This document shows, in pieces, positions 53,680-61,131 of a stretch of 64,000 bases of DNA. Numbering within the stretch: the stretch's first letter is position 1; every line of letters begins with the position of its first letter. A model generated the notes under the pieces. The model saw only the letters and a list, made by a program, of their open reading frames with translations. It made no database searches and had not been told where the DNA came from. A program made the position numbers and the translations under genes. Origin of the DNA: Paenibacillus camerounensis (GTDB lineage: Bacteria > Bacillota > Bacilli > Paenibacillales > Paenibacillaceae). The DNA lies in contig NZ_CCDG010000021.1 in the NCBI RefSeq assembly GCF_000723885.1, forward strand, positions 124,001-188,000. The letters run 5' to 3'.

Positions 53680-54893
53680 TGGACAATCAAGAGCAAGCTT
53701 CGGTATCCGGTGTGAACCGGCCGCGCGCAGCTGAGTATATGGCCCTGAACGGCTTATCTGCACTGGTAGCGACAACACCGGAAAATATTAACTATATCCT
53801 CGGCTCCCAGCTGCGGGCCAGCAACTGGACAATGCAGATTTATGCGGTGCTTCCGCAGGATAGTAATGCCCGTCCCGCAGTTATCATTCCAACCAACCGG
53901 CTTGGTGTTATCGCCCAGATGGGAATTTCCGGCGCGGATCTGTATGTGTACAGTGACTTTTTTGTGGAAGGCTCCATCGAAGGCAAAGCTTCTACACCCG
54001 ATATTGATTTGTTCTATTCCCTGATGCAGAATACAACCAGCCATGCCGGTCCTGTAGAAGCACTTAACGCTGCACTGAAGGATCTGGGTCTGGAAGGGCA
54101 GGCGGTAGGGGTAGATGAGATGAGAATTGCCCCGGACATGCTGGCCAAATTCTCGGCAGGCCTTCCCGGCGGGACAGCTATGCCTGCGTATAAACTGTTC
54201 CGCCAGATCCGCCAGATCAAGACGCCGTTTGAAATCGAGCGGCTGCGCAGAGCAGCTCACTTAAATGAAGCGATTGAGCAGCAGCTGATCGATATGATTG
54301 CTGCAGGCGTACATGAGAAGGACATTGCCGAGCATTACCGGCTTGCTGTTATGAAGGCCGGGGGGACTCCGGCGATGACTGCTGTCGGTGCGGGGCCGCG
54401 CAGTGCACTGCCGCTGATTGAGAACTACTTCCGCGAGATTGAGCACGGGGATCAGGTCCGCTTTGACCTCTGTCTTCAGCTGGACGGCTATTGGGGCGAT
54501 ATCGGCAGAACGGTTGTGCTTGGTGAGCCCACACCGTGGATGGAGCAGCATTTCTCCGCGGTGCGCAGCGGCTGGGAGCAGGCGCTTGAGACGGTGCGTC
54601 CCGGGGTCAAAGCGTCTGAAGTCTTTAACGCAGCGGTAGCGCGAGTTCAAAAGGAAGGCATTCCTCATTACCGCCGCCAGCATGTAGGACATGCCATCGG
54701 TCTGGAGCTCTACGATGATATTACACTCTCACCCGGTGACCACCGTGTGCTGGAGCGGGGAATGGTACTTTGTGTCGAGGTTCCATACTATGAGCTGGGA
54801 GCGGGCGGCTTCCAGATTGAAGATACGGTTGTTGTTACGGCAGACGGCTATGAATTCCTGACCTCGATGGAACGCAAGCTGTTCCGCAAGTAA
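53679..54893 (+). CDS. M24-family Xaa-Pro peptidase-like metallohydrolase
   Basis: A 404-residue protein with AAAGGAGGT before ATG 53679. The N-terminal creatinase-like domain is followed by a pita-bread M24 domain. All five metal ligands are visible: the Asp pair 11 residues apart in RFDLCLQLDGYWGDIGRT, His in HVGHAIGLE, Glu in MVLCVEVPYYE and Glu in FQIEDTVVV. It is therefore a metal-dependent enzyme (Pro-dipeptidase or related) rather than a metal-free creatinase. Within this cluster it probably trims the imported peptide-like substrate or the opened ring product. Confidence 0.9.
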   Translation: MDNQEQASVSGVNRPRAAEYMALNGLSALVATTPENINYILGSQLRASNWTMQIYAVLPQDSNARPAVIIPTNRLGVIAQMGISGADLYVYSDFFVEGSIEGKASTPDIDLFYSLMQNTTSHAGPVEALNAALKDLGLEGQAVGVDEMRIAPDMLAKFSAGLPGGTAMPAYKLFRQIRQIKTPFEIERLRRAAHLNEAIEQQLIDMIAAGVHEKDIAEHYRLAVMKAGGTPAMTAVGAGPRSALPLIENYFREIEHGDQVRFDLCLQLDGYWGDIGRTVVLGEPTPWMEQHFSAVRSGWEQALETVRPGVKASEVFNAAVARVQKEGIPHYRRQHVGHAIGLELYDDITLSPGDHRVLERGMVLCVEVPYYELGAGGFQIEDTVVVTADGYEFLTSMERKLFRK

Positions 54894-54907
54894 ACACAAA
54901 TACAAAC

Positions 54908-54952
54908 AGAAGGTTCCGGTCAACCGGTCCTGTCAAGGCAACCGGAGCTTCT
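54908..54952 (+). terminator. hairpin between M24 and MFS genes
   Basis: AGAAGGTTCCGGT (54908-54920) pairs with ACCGGAGCTTCT (54941-54952) with one small mismatch. There is no U run, so it may only reduce read-through into the MFS gene. Confidence 0.55.
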
Positions 54953-54975
54953 TAACATGAAGAAGGTTGGACGTC

Positions 54976-56181
54976 ATGAAGATTCAGCAAGGTTCACCGC
55001 AATTCCGCAATATCAGCCTGGCCCTGTTCGCCGGAGGTTTTGTTACCTTTGCACTGCTATATACACTGCAGCCGCTGATGCCGGAAATAACCGGGGACTT
55101 TGGCATTACACCTACCAAAGCCAGTCTAACCCTGTCGGTTACAACCATCGCGATGGCGCTGACCATGCTGTTCATCGGTTCGGTTTCCGATGCGGCAGGA
55201 CGAAGGGCCATCATGACGGCTTCCCTGGTTGCAGCTTCTCTAATCGCCGTATTCTCTGCCTTCAGCCCGGAGTTTCCGGTACTGCTGCTGCTGAGAATTG
55301 TGCAGGGCATCGCGCTGGCCGGCCTGCCGGCTATTGCGATGACTTATCTGGTGGAAGAGATTGATCCGGCCAGCCTTGGTTATGCAATGGGGCTGTATAT
55401 CAGCGGCAACTCAATCGGCGGCATGGCCGGCCGGATCATTAGCGGCCTCTTGACCGACTGGTTCAGCTGGCGGGTAGCCGTCGGCGGAATCGGTGTGCTT
55501 GGACTTGCAGCAGCCGTCATATTCTGGATGGTCATTCCGCCCTCGCGCCATTTCGTCAAGCAGCCCGGCAAGCTCAGCCGGGTTATTCCGCTGCTCTGGT
55601 CACAGTGCCGCAACCCCCGGCTGTTATGTCTGTACGGCCTCGGGTTCCTGTTAATGGGCAGCTTTGTCACCCTGTTCAACTATATCGGCTTTGAGCTGAC
55701 GGGTGCGCCGTATAATCTGAGCCAGTCGCTGGTCGGAAGTATCTTTGTCGTCTATCTGATGGGGACCTTCAGCTCCACCTGGATGGGGAGACTGGCTGAC
55801 CGGTACGGACGGACCGGAGTGCTCATCCTGGCACTGGCGATCATTCTGAGCGGCGCGCTCTGCACACTGCATCCGTATCTGTGGGTCAAAATCATCGGCC
55901 TGGCGCTGTTCGCCTTCGGCTTCTTCGGCGGGCATTCCATTGCCAGCAGCTGGGTTGGCCTTGTTGCCGATGAACACAAGTCGCAGGCTAACGCATTGTA
56001 TCTCTTTTTCTACTATGTGGGCTCAAGTCTAAGCGGTACCGGCGGCGGTGTGCTGTACGGGCATTTCGGCTGGACCGGGATCATCGGCATGATTGCCGTA
56101 TATGTCGCCCTTAGTCTGCTTCTGTGCAATATCCTTGTACATAAGAACAGGGCGGTACAGCAGCACACTTTATCACCGTAG
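54976..56181 (+). CDS. MFS transporter (YnfM type)
   Basis: About 401 residues from ATG 54976; a TTG at 54967 is also open. Twelve helices, with SLALFAGGFVTFALLYTLQP at the first, SVSDAAGRRAIM in the loop between helices 2 and 3, and LADRYGRTGVLI in the middle loop. It resembles YnfM/arabinose-efflux-like MFS proteins. Last gene of the hydantoinase cluster; it may export a product or import a related compound. A terminator follows. Confidence 0.88.
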   Translation: MKIQQGSPQFRNISLALFAGGFVTFALLYTLQPLMPEITGDFGITPTKASLTLSVTTIAMALTMLFIGSVSDAAGRRAIMTASLVAASLIAVFSAFSPEFPVLLLLRIVQGIALAGLPAIAMTYLVEEIDPASLGYAMGLYISGNSIGGMAGRIISGLLTDWFSWRVAVGGIGVLGLAAAVIFWMVIPPSRHFVKQPGKLSRVIPLLWSQCRNPRLLCLYGLGFLLMGSFVTLFNYIGFELTGAPYNLSQSLVGSIFVVYLMGTFSSTWMGRLADRYGRTGVLILALAIILSGALCTLHPYLWVKIIGLALFAFGFFGGHSIASSWVGLVADEHKSQANALYLFFYYVGSSLSGTGGGVLYGHFGWTGIIGMIAVYVALSLLLCNILVHKNRAVQQHTLSP

Positions 56182-56216
56182 CAGAACATATTACGCGAAT
56201 TTGCATAAATTATGGG

Positions 56217-56241
56217 GCAGCCGAATACGGCTGTCTTTTTT
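56217..56241 (+). terminator. rho-independent terminator after MFS gene
   Basis: GCAGCCG, loop AATA, CGGCTGT, then CTTTTTT. Stem of 7-8 bp. Confidence 0.88.
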
Positions 56242-56306
56242 CAAATATTCAAAGGCACATGTGGTAAAATAGATAAGCAATTATCAAGCACGAAAAGAGT
56301 GAAATT

Positions 56307-57083
56307 ATGCGGATTGGTTTTTTTGACTCCGGTATCGGCGGAATTACGGTGCTGCACCAGGCTTTGAAGCTTCTGCCGAATGAAGATTACCTGTTCTATG
56401 CAGATACGCAGAATGTCCCCTACGGAGAGAAAACAAAAGATGAAGTGAAACAATATATATTTCAGGCCGTTCAGTTTATTGCCGACCAGCAGGTGAAAGC
56501 ACTTGTCATCGCCTGCAACACAGCAACCAGCGTCGCTATTGAGGAGCTGCGTGAGCGGTATGCTTTTCCAATCCTCGGAATTGAACCGGCTGTGAAGCCG
56601 GCTGTGCAGAAATGGGAGATTGACCGCAAAAAGGTGCTCGTCCTGGCTACCAATCTGACGCTAAAAGAAGAAAAGTTCAATAACCTGGTCAAGCGGCTTG
56701 ATCATCAGGATATCGTTAATTGTCTGGCGCTTCCGGGTCTGGTGGAGTTCGCCGAGCGCCATCAGTTTAATGAAGAGATCGTCGGCAGCTATCTGCGGCA
56801 GGAATTATCGCGCTTTGATCTATGCCAGTATGGTACGGTTGTGCTCGGCTGCACGCATTTTCCTTATTTCACCGGTGTGCTCCGGGATTTGTTCCCGGAA
56901 GGTACTGATCTGATCTCCGGCAGCTTAGGCACGGCGAGGAACCTGAAGCGGATACTGGAAAATAATGATCTGCTGGAGAGCGCCAGCGGGAATATTGTCT
57001 TTTATCAGTCGGGAGTCAGGGTAGAGGATGCAGCTACCTTGGAGCGTTACGGACAGCTGCTGGCAATGATGGATGAACGGTAG
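56307..57083 (+). CDS. murI: glutamate racemase
   Basis: A 258-residue enzyme that makes D-glutamate for peptidoglycan. The start MRIGFFDSGIGGITVL holds the D7/S8 site; the catalytic cysteines are C70 in IACNTATS and C182 in LGCTHFPY. YADTQNVPYGEK is also typical. Length and motifs are standard for the MurI/RacE family. The ribosome site (GAGTG) is weak. It is not part of a cell-wall gene cluster here; the next gene has its own promoter. Confidence 0.95.
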   Translation: MRIGFFDSGIGGITVLHQALKLLPNEDYLFYADTQNVPYGEKTKDEVKQYIFQAVQFIADQQVKALVIACNTATSVAIEELRERYAFPILGIEPAVKPAVQKWEIDRKKVLVLATNLTLKEEKFNNLVKRLDHQDIVNCLALPGLVEFAERHQFNEEIVGSYLRQELSRFDLCQYGTVVLGCTHFPYFTGVLRDLFPEGTDLISGSLGTARNLKRILENNDLLESASGNIVFYQSGVRVEDAATLERYGQLLAMMDER

Positions 57084-57098
57084 ACATGCTTGCCGTGA

Positions 57099-57127
57099 TT
57101 GAGCGATTGCCGCTTTCCTGCTATACT
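57099..57127 (+). promoter_or_regulatory. extended -10 promoter of the FusB-type gene
   Basis: TTGAGC (57099-57104) and TATACT (57122-57127) are 17 bp apart, with TG one base before the -10 (extended -10). Transcription would start near 57134, leaving a leader of about 210 nt. Confidence 0.7.
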
Positions 57128-57133
57128 TTTGGC

Positions 57134-57342
57134 ATGTGAACGGAATAGGGGGTTAACCCGATGGCATTATTGAATTGCTCATTAGCTAGGCTGTCCTCAT
57201 GCAAAGCCTGATCAGGGGCGATACTTTGTGTGGGGTGCGATAAAAGGTTACAAGCCAGTCGCCCAAACTAGATTTTATCGTTTCTAATAGTAGGCTTTGC
57301 ACCGGTATGAGAGTAACTATCATATCTAAGGGGCGAAAACCT
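57134..57342 (+). promoter_or_regulatory. attenuator-like leader of the FusB-type gene
   Basis: The leader contains a short peptide frame (separate entry) and several exact complementarities. TGCAAAGCCT (57200-57209, end of the peptide frame) pairs with AGGCTTTGCA (57292-57301). CGATAAAA (57238-57245) pairs with TTTTATCG (57273-57280). TCGCCC (57259-57264) can pair with GGGCGA either at 57216-57221 or at 57331-57336, the latter overlapping the ribosome site of the main gene. This is the layout of ribosome-controlled translation attenuation. Confidence 0.7.
57161..57211 (+). CDS. leader peptide (16 aa) of the FusB-type gene
   Basis: ATG 57161 is preceded by AGGGGG 8 nt upstream, and the frame reads MALLNCSLARLSSCKA before TGA at 57209-57211. 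Its last codons overlap the 5' arm of the 10-bp pairing with 57292-57301. A ribosome slowed on this frame would change the folding around the main start. Leader-peptide attenuation has, as far as I recall, been reported for FusB-type genes; here it is inferred from sequence only. Confidence 0.65.
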   Translation: MALLNCSLARLSSCKA

Positions 57343-57993
57343 ATGAATACACCATTTATTAGAAACCATCAATTTAACGTCATTATGAAGCAGGCGGATT
57401 TCCTGCAGAACACGCTGCGGACGGTTGCAGACCGGAGAGTGCTGGAGACGGTGAGGTACACTGCGGCTGACACGGTGGTTAATGCTTTTACTGAACTGAC
57501 TGCGGACCAGCGGGAGCTGCTGGAGCGGATTTCGGTCTTTGAGTCGGGTTATGACTTTCAGCGCTTTCTTGACAGTATGGAGCCGCTCATGGTCCCTTAT
57601 CCGGACGTTACGCTGAAGCAGATCCAGAAGCTTTTTCCCAAGACCAAGAAGCTGAAGGTACCTGATCTGAGTACTATAGATTTCCGGTACATCACCTATC
57701 TGAGCTGGTTAGACATCGCTGCCAACAAGCTGTTCATTGTCTATCCTTATGAAGGCCGGTTCATTGGAATCGAAGGAAGGCTTCTACCCGTGAATAAGAA
57801 GGGATACTGCCTGTTCTGCAACCGGCATCAGGAGCTTGCCTTTCTCTCGGTGTCAACCAAGCCTGTGCATGCCTCGCAGGACAACATCGCCTCTGTGGGG
57901 CAATATGTCTGCATGGACAATCTTGCCTGTAATCATAGCATTACGAGCACAGAAGCATTGGAGAGGTTCGTGCGGTCTGTTCGCAAACCATAA
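57343..57993 (+). CDS. FusB/FusC-family EF-G-binding protein
   Basis: About 216 residues from ATG 57343, chosen because AAGGGG (57328-57333) is well spaced; the frame is open from 57307. The N-terminal helical part binds EF-G in this family, and the C-terminal treble-clef zinc finger has Cys146-x2-Cys149 (YCLFC) and Cys180-x5-Cys186 (CMDNLAC). Proteins of this family release stalled EF-G from ribosomes; staphylococcal members give fusidic acid resistance, while Bacillales chromosomal members are less studied. The elaborate leader suggests induction by translation inhibitors. Confidence 0.85.
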   Translation: MNTPFIRNHQFNVIMKQADFLQNTLRTVADRRVLETVRYTAADTVVNAFTELTADQRELLERISVFESGYDFQRFLDSMEPLMVPYPDVTLKQIQKLFPKTKKLKVPDLSTIDFRYITYLSWLDIAANKLFIVYPYEGRFIGIEGRLLPVNKKGYCLFCNRHQELAFLSVSTKPVHASQDNIASVGQYVCMDNLACNHSITSTEALERFVRSVRKP

Positions 57994-58003
57994 TCAGATT
58001 AAG

Positions 58004-58035
58004 AGACGGCTGCCCTTAGCGGGCAACCGTCTTTT
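58004..58035 (+). terminator. rho-independent terminator after FusB-type gene
   Basis: AGACGG-c-TGCCC pairs with GGGCA-a-CCGTCT, then TTTGT. Confidence 0.85.
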
Positions 58036-58062
58036 GTATTTACATGGCCTGAGTGGTACGGA

Positions 58063-59031
58063 TTATTCACAGTTGTACTGAATGCCCCATTGTGCCCTAA
58101 CCGAGCTCATTATATCCATTACATCCTGGGAGAGGGGGAGTGTATCATTGCTGCTTTTGCCGGTAATAAGGCTGTGCATCGCTGTAATTTCATATTGCAG
58201 TGCTTTGGCGCTGTCGCCGGCTTGAATCTGCTCCTGACGCCCGTCCAGATATTGAATGACAGCGCTTGAGGCACGGGGAAAATTGTCTACCGTCATGAAG
58301 CCAAGCTCACCGGCCACAATTCCGCGCTTGGGCATTTTGGACCGCATGGTTAGCGATATGACGGCCATCTCATCAGCATGATTCTGTAAAAGAATGCCCG
58401 ACTGCTCATCTACCCCTGTCTCAAAAGACTTAACGTTGGTCAGAATCTCGTGTGGCTGCTGTGAGAGAAAATACCGGGCGAACGAAAGCGCGTAGGTCCC
58501 GATATCCAGCAGTGCTCCTCCAGCCAGGTCTTTATTGAAAAAGCGGCTATTCACATCATACTCCTTATGGCTCCCGAACGAGACCTGAATCATCTTCAGC
58601 CGGCCGATTGCCCCTTCATTGAGCAGCTTACGCAGCTTATGGTAAAGCGGCATATGGTAGATGGTCATGGCTTCAGCCAGGATTAACCGGTTCTGTTCTG
58701 CGAGATGCATCAGTTCACGCAGCTGCGTGCTGTTTACGGTGATTGCTTTTTCACAGAGGACGTGTTTACCTGCTATAAGGCTATCCTTGATGTACTGGTA
58801 ATGATGGCTGTGTGGTGTAGCAATGTAGACAACATCGAGATCAGGGTCGGCAAGCATTGCATGATGATCTCCGTAAGCGTTCAGAGCCCCATAGCGTTTG
58901 GCGAAGTCCTCTGCTTTAACTGTGGTTCTAGATGATACTGAATATAGAGAGCCACCCACACATAGAAGTGCTTCTGCAAATTCTGCGGCAATGGTCCCCG
59001 GCCCGATAATTCCCCATTGTAACTGATTCAT
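58063..59031 (-). CDS. Gfo/Idh/MocA-family oxidoreductase
   Basis: A 322-residue NAD(P)-dependent sugar or polyol dehydrogenase. The Rossmann start is LQWGIIGPGTIAAEFAEAL, a slightly altered GxGxxA (G-P-G-T-I-A). VYIATPHSHHYQYIKDSLIAG followed by KHVLCEKAIT carries the conserved EK lysine. DIGTYALSFARYF fits the substrate domain. It is next to an RpiA-like gene (15-nt gap, same strand) and a divergent SorC regulator, suggesting a small pathway for a sugar phosphate or derivative. Confidence 0.92.
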   Translation of the reverse strand: MNQLQWGIIGPGTIAAEFAEALLCVGGSLYSVSSRTTVKAEDFAKRYGALNAYGDHHAMLADPDLDVVYIATPHSHHYQYIKDSLIAGKHVLCEKAITVNSTQLRELMHLAEQNRLILAEAMTIYHMPLYHKLRKLLNEGAIGRLKMIQVSFGSHKEYDVNSRFFNKDLAGGALLDIGTYALSFARYFLSQQPHEILTNVKSFETGVDEQSGILLQNHADEMAVISLTMRSKMPKRGIVAGELGFMTVDNFPRASSAVIQYLDGRQEQIQAGDSAKALQYEITAMHSLITGKSSNDTLPLSQDVMDIMSSVRAQWGIQYNCE

Positions 59032-59046
59032 TTGAATCCTCCATTC

Positions 59047-59748
59047 TTAATAAATTTTGCCGTATGTTTCCCGAAAAATCGTCCGGACCCCGTGCTCACC
59101 TGCTACAATCACTCCGCTTACTTCCATTGTAAACAGCGAGGTTTCGATAACACCGTTAATTTTCTTTAGATTGTCCTGCAGTATTTCAATCTCCAGCCGG
59201 TCCGGCTCCGTGAACAATACATCAAGCAGCAGATGCCCGTTATCACTTATAGTGTAACCATCCTTCGCCGGACTTGTACGGACCGTACTGCTGCCGCCAA
59301 GCGAGGTGACTGAACGCTGCACATAGCCTAATGCCTCGTGTAGAATCTCCAGAACCACCGGATGCTTGAACGTCAGCCTCTCCACCAGCTTGCTTTCATC
59401 CGCGAGTAGAATATAGTGATCCGCCATGCCAGCAACCAGCTTCTCTCTGGTATGGATACCTCCGCCGCTTTTTAAAGCCCTGAACTGATGATCCACCTCA
59501 TCACATCCGTCAAAAGCAACCGAAATCCGCTCCACAGACCCTAACGGAAGCAGGGGTAAGCCGTAGCGGATACATAATGCAGCAGTCGCAGCAGAAGGAG
59601 TTACCACCTCAATACACCTGCCGCATTCATGAAGGAGTTTGATTAGACAGGCAATCGTACTGCCGCCTCCAAGGCCGATAACGGTATTCTCTTGTATATA
59701 GCTAATTGCCTCTTGGGCCGCTTTCATACGCAGCTGTTCTTTGTCCAA
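59047..59748 (-). CDS. ribose-5-phosphate isomerase A-like protein
   Basis: About 233 residues from TTG 59748 (GGAG 9 nt upstream). The frame is open to 59856 and has an ATG at 59757, but that ATG touches the GGAG. RpiA motifs are present but altered: VIGLGGGSTIACLIKLL, VAFDGCDEVDHQF, LKSGGGIHTREKLVAG and LADESKLVERL. Usual RpiA has GLGTGST and KGGGGAL. The catalytic DGxDE, K..G and Glu/Lys region remain. It may isomerise another sugar phosphate. It is co-directional with the Gfo/Idh/MocA gene. Confidence 0.85.
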   Translation of the reverse strand: MDKEQLRMKAAQEAISYIQENTVIGLGGGSTIACLIKLLHECGRCIEVVTPSAATAALCIRYGLPLLPLGSVERISVAFDGCDEVDHQFRALKSGGGIHTREKLVAGMADHYILLADESKLVERLTFKHPVVLEILHEALGYVQRSVTSLGGSSTVRTSPAKDGYTISDNGHLLLDVLFTEPDRLEIEILQDNLKKINGVIETSLFTMEVSGVIVAGEHGVRTIFRETYGKIY

Positions 59749-59780
59749 AGTAATCATCTCCAGGGTGGATTCGTTTTTCT

Positions 59781-59792
59781 GCACAATTGTGC
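59781..59792. promoter_or_regulatory. palindrome in divergent rpiA-like/sorC spacer
   Basis: GCACAATTGTGC is a perfect 12-bp palindrome, upstream of the rpiA-like start and about 40 bp before TATAAT (59832-59837) facing the SorC gene. It is a candidate operator for the SorC-family regulator. Confidence 0.5.
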
Positions 59793-59884
59793 TTTTTAAT
59801 ATAAAACGTGCAAGATGAAGCGGATTGAGTATAATAGTGATAGTTGAATCTGTCAAATGTACTATAGAAGAGTGAGGCGATTAG

Positions 59885-60871
59885 GTGAACCAGCATGACG
59901 AGCGAAAGGTACTAATAAGGATTGCCCGGATGTATTATGAGCAGGATATGACACAGAGTGAAATATCTAAGGTGCTTGGCATTTACCGCACGACGATCAG
60001 CCGGCTGCTGAAGCGGGTCCGCGAAGAAGGTATTGTGACCATTACCATTAATGACGTGGATGCAGATCAGTTCTCGCTGGAAAGGGAGCTATGCAGCCGT
60101 TTTGGACTCCAGGAGGCGATTGTAGTGGCAGCCGATCCGGACCAGCCCGGTGAGTTAAAAAGAAAAGCCATGGGTCAAGCCTGCGCCACTTGGCTGCAGC
60201 AGAGGGTAAAGACCAAAGATGTGATCGGCTTCTCCTGGGGAAGCAGTCTGGCAGCGGTAGTAGAGGCCCTGCAGGCAGATAATCAGCCTTTTGTCACCTT
60301 TATCCCGATGGTGGGCGGCCCTTCAGGCCAGCTGGAAAGCCGGTTCCATGTGAATACGCTCTGTTATCAGGCGGCCTCCAGGTGGCGTGCACGGTCCCTA
60401 ATGATTGATGCACCCGCGATTACGGGGCAGCGAGAGATCAGAGATATGCTGCTGCAAGCTCCTTATTTGCGAAAAATCACCGGTTACTGGGACAAAATCG
60501 ATATCGCGCTGTTCGGCATCGGTTCTGCTGAAATTCAGGGAGGCGAAGCCTGGAAAGGCTTTTACGGTGAAGCCGTTATCAGCGAGCTTGAAAGCGGCCT
60601 GGCAGCCGGTGATATCTGCTCACGCTTTTATAACGGAGAAGGGGTTCCGGTTAATACGAGTCTGGATGGCAGAACACTTACTGTAACTTTAGAGCAGATC
60701 GCGAAGGCGCGGCTGTCTGTCGGTGTAGCAGAATCGATAGAGAAGGTGCCGGGGATACTGGGAGCTTTGCAGGGCGGGTATATGAATGTGCTGGTTACGA
60801 CGGAGGAGACGGCGCTGGAGCTGCTGAAGTGCGAGGGGAATAACAGTGGTACGGGTGTTGATCCAAGCTAA
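59885..60871 (+). CDS. SorC/DeoR-type sugar-binding transcriptional regulator
   Basis: A 328-residue regulator from GTG 59885 (GAGG upstream). The N-terminal helix-turn-helix reads YYEQDMTQSEISKVLGIYRT then TISRLLKRVREEGIV. The C-terminal SorC sugar-phosphate-binding domain has VIGFSWGSSLAAVVEAL and a VNTLCYQAASRW region. It is divergent from the rpiA-like and dehydrogenase genes and probably controls them in response to a sugar phosphate. Confidence 0.92.
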   Translation: MNQHDERKVLIRIARMYYEQDMTQSEISKVLGIYRTTISRLLKRVREEGIVTITINDVDADQFSLERELCSRFGLQEAIVVAADPDQPGELKRKAMGQACATWLQQRVKTKDVIGFSWGSSLAAVVEALQADNQPFVTFIPMVGGPSGQLESRFHVNTLCYQAASRWRARSLMIDAPAITGQREIRDMLLQAPYLRKITGYWDKIDIALFGIGSAEIQGGEAWKGFYGEAVISELESGLAAGDICSRFYNGEGVPVNTSLDGRTLTVTLEQIAKARLSVGVAESIEKVPGILGALQGGYMNVLVTTEETALELLKCEGNNSGTGVDPS

Positions 60872-60893
60872 ATATCTATACATCTCTGTCTGC

Positions 60894-60926
60894 AGAAAAG
60901 TCCGGATTCCGGACTTTTCTTTTTTT
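60894..60926 (+). terminator. rho-independent terminator after SorC gene
   Basis: AGAAAAGTCCGGA (60894-60906) pairs perfectly with TCCGGACTTTTCT (60908-60920), then TTTTTTG. A very strong terminator. Confidence 0.95.
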
Positions 60927-61050
60927 GTTGCAAAGCTTCTGTATGTACAGCATTCTTGCAAAAGTACAGTAACATTTCCATGTGCGGCGTGCTATCTTTG
61001 GGCTGCGGGATTTGAATATTCAGATAAAAGGAGGAGTTGATGAATTGTTG

Positions 61051-61065
61051 TGAATGCGTTTACAT
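61051..61065 (-). promoter_or_regulatory. CcpA cre site upstream of BNR_4 gene
   Basis: Read on the minus strand, ATGTAAACGCATTCA matches the cre consensus WTGNAANCGNWNNCW at every position. It lies about 67 nt before the start of the secreted BNR_4 protein, consistent with catabolite repression. Confidence 0.72.
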
Positions 61066-61131
61066 TGCGCGGGATTAAATAAGACGTACCTGCAATGTCT
61101 TCTATGTATTTAAATGAGGGAGGCGGAAGTT

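Noticed and set aside
53679..54893. M24 protein as a creatinase in a creatinine pathway with HyuA/HyuB
   Set aside because: True creatinase lacks the metal ligands, whereas all five are present here, so a metallopeptidase-like activity is more likely.
57084..57342. Possible metabolite riboswitch before the FusB-type gene
   Set aside because: I could match no known riboswitch consensus; the leader peptide and ribosome-site pairing explain the structure better.
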